Assembly: GCA_030430835.1 (NCBI GenBank)
Contig: JAUIKJ010000188.1
Coordinates: 1-6,136, forward strand
Length of the DNA: 6,136 nucleotides
Source of the DNA: Candidatus Hydrogenedentota bacterium
Lineage (GTDB): Bacteria > Hydrogenedentota > Hydrogenedentia > Hydrogenedentales > JAEUWI01
Direction: 5' to 3'
Shown here: piece after piece, positions 5,126 to 6,136 of the stretch
Layout of the letters: the number at the start of each line of letters is the position of its first letter
Position numbering within the stretch: the stretch's first letter is position 1
Program-made: the position numbers and the translations under genes
Notes under the pieces: model-generated
The model's database searches: none
The model's input: the letters and a program-made list of their open reading frames with translations, nothing else
What the model was told of the DNA's origin: nothing

Positions 5126-5797
5126 TTATTGGTTCTGGCCGGAGCCCGAACGGTCCTTCAGGGCCGCCAGTTCTTTCTCGATCTCGTCGTCCTGCTCGAG
5201 GGCGGCGAACTCGTCGTCCAGCGTCGGCTTGCGACCGTAGTTCACCAGGTCCGCCTCGGCCTCCATCCGGTCGATGCGCTCCTGGAAGGCGTCAAACTTG
5301 TGCAGCACGTTGCTCGTGTCGTAGCGGCGCAGGTGCGTCTCGGTCTTCTTCTTGTCCTGCGCGTGACGGTGGCGCTGCACCAGCACCCGCTGCTTCTCGC
5401 GCGCCGCGCCGAGCTTGTCTTCGAGCTGCATGATGTCGTTCTGGTACTGCGTGACCAGTTGCTTCGCCTGTTCGAGTTCATCCTCCAGCGACTCGGCGCG
5501 CTCGGTGAAGCGGCGCTTCTCGTGTAGCGCTTCGCGGGCGAGGTCCTCGCGGCCCTTGTTCACCGCCAGCTCCGCCTTGCTGCCCCAGGTCTTCGCGTGC
5601 TCCAGCATCGCTTCAATCTCGCGATGGATCTTCTTCTTCGTCGCCATCGAGCTGGCGCAGTTCGCCTTCACTTCGATCAGCGTGTCTTCCATCTCGCGGA
5701 TCATCAGCTTCACCAGCTTCTCCGGATCCTCCGCCTTGTCCAGCATCGAATTGATGTTCGCGTTGATGATGTCGCGTACCCGTGTGAAAATGCCCAT
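5126..5797 (-). CDS. pspA: Phage shock protein A (PspA/IM30 family)
   Basis: PspA is a peripheral membrane protein of the ESCRT-III/Vipp1 superfamily that polymerises on stressed inner membranes and limits proton leakage; in enterobacteria it also restrains PspF. At 223 residues it is the same size as E. coli PspA (222). The N-terminus 'MGIFTRVRDIINANINSMLD' is the membrane-binding amphipathic helix, followed by 'KAEDPEKLVKLMIREMEDTL', the most conserved family signature. The rest is a long charged helical coiled coil (about 25-185), with 'GREDLAREAL' near 92-101. The C-terminal part carries 'DRMEAEADLVNYGRKPTLDD' and 'EFAALEQDDEIEKELAALK', also diagnostic. The ATG at 5797 is preceded by AAGGA (5806-5810) at eight bases. 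It is the first gene of a seven-gene minus-strand operon. No sigma-54 -24/-12 element was found in the roughly 200 bases upstream, and no pspF gene lies in the window. Confidence 0.97.
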   Translation of the reverse strand: MGIFTRVRDIINANINSMLDKAEDPEKLVKLMIREMEDTLIEVKANCASSMATKKKIHREIEAMLEHAKTWGSKAELAVNKGREDLAREALHEKRRFTERAESLEDELEQAKQLVTQYQNDIMQLEDKLGAAREKQRVLVQRHRHAQDKKKTETHLRRYDTSNVLHKFDAFQERIDRMEAEADLVNYGRKPTLDDEFAALEQDDEIEKELAALKDRSGSGQNQ

Positions 5798-5918
5798 GAT
5801 TCGATTCCTTTCTTAAACCGCTTGGGCCACTGGAAGGCCGGCGGACTGTTTCGACTTCCAACCCCGCGTGCAAAGGCGTGCGAGGACTGCAGGTCGTACC
5901 GGTTGCGTTGCAAAAATA
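5798..5918. promoter_or_regulatory. Divergent upstream region of the psp operon
   Basis: This segment lies between the pspA start codon and the first coding-like signal of the divergent plus-strand gene, so it should contain the psp operon promoter. It holds the pspA ribosome binding site (5806-5810). I searched the minus strand for the GG-N10-GC spacing of sigma-54 promoters and for paired sigma-70 hexamers and found nothing convincing. An AT-rich patch at 5912-5920 is the only low-GC spot. Confidence 0.35.
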
Positions 5919-5989
5919 TTCGACTCCGTCGCGCTGCGCTCGCGCCGCGCGCTGTATCCCAATGCCGCAAAGTCCAGCGCCATCTCCGG

Positions 5990-6136
5990 GGTGTCCCGCC
6001 GGATCTGCACCCCAACCCCAAGAGCGCCGAAGAGACGCTCTCCGACATGGAGAACGCGCATGCCTGGATGTCGCTGCTGAACATCCAGGCCGACCCCGTC
6101 TACCGCCGCTTCGTCGACGAGCTCCTCGACGAGCTG
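5990..6136 (+). CDS. Cupin-like (JmjC-type) domain protein, N-terminal part, cut by window end; possible frameshift
   Basis: From about 5993 to the window end one plus-strand frame has G or C at the third position in 45 of 48 codons. It reads 'VPPDLHPNPKSAEETLSDME', then 'NAHAWMSLLNIQADPVYRRF' and 'VDELLDEL'. This resembles, from memory, the region before the cupin barrel in bacterial cupin-like/JmjC-type proteins, where '(S)xEETxxxIExxxxWxxLxNVxxDPxYRxLxDExLDE' is typical. The metal-binding His residues would lie beyond the window, so the function is not shown. Upstream in this frame the bias disappears and no ATG is present before 6047, which falls inside the conserved part. The coding signal instead continues upstream in another frame at 5919-5993, so the gene is either frameshifted or misread. 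It diverges from pspA. Confidence 0.5.

Noticed and set aside
5129..5816. Plus-strand open frames of 130 or so codons opposite pspA
   Set aside because: They are shadows of the highly biased coiled-coil coding sequence of pspA, which is unambiguous.

Overview
The window is GC-rich bacterial DNA. Third codon positions are strongly G/C-biased, ribosome binding sites are AGGAG-like, and minus-strand genes are tightly packed. The mix of a CgeB-like glycosyltransferase with a long helical-repeat tail, a NagD-type HAD phosphatase and an expanded phage-shock (Psp) locus would suit an environmental Gram-negative-type lineage such as Planctomycetota, Hydrogenedentota or relatives. No marker gene is present, so this placement is a weak inference.

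Layout. Positions 1-1353 (+) hold the C-terminal part of a glycosyltransferase fused to a TPR-like region. Positions 1354-1591 are an intergenic leader with an extended -10 promoter and three consecutive stem-loops. Positions 1592-2380 (+) encode a HAD-IIA (NagD-like) hydrolase, closed by a strong intrinsic terminator at 2398-2440. Positions 2441-2849 contain no convincing gene but carry a REP-like element with two perfectly inverted 26-nt arms. Positions 5797 down to 2850 (-) form a seven-gene operon: pspA, a two-TM protein with a pilin-like N-terminus and PspB-like C-terminus, a PspB-like protein, a PspC protein, a second PspB-like protein, a second PspC protein and a 77-aa very hydrophobic protein. 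Past the pspA start, a divergent plus-strand gene begins. It is cut by the window edge and looks like the N-terminal part of a cupin-like (JmjC-type) protein, with its upstream coding signal in a different frame.

The most notable feature is the Psp operon. PspA is the peripheral membrane-stress effector, and PspB and PspC are its classical membrane sensors. Here there are two PspB-PspC pairs plus a third PspB-like domain grafted behind a pilin-like transmembrane segment. All three PspB-like proteins end in the same short M-E-x-R-[IV]-[ED]-[SA]-L-E-T-L helix, and both PspC proteins share a long conserved C-terminal tail. This suggests duplication of a pspBC module and diversification into several sensors feeding one PspA. 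No PspF-type activator and no sigma-54 promoter were seen in the window.
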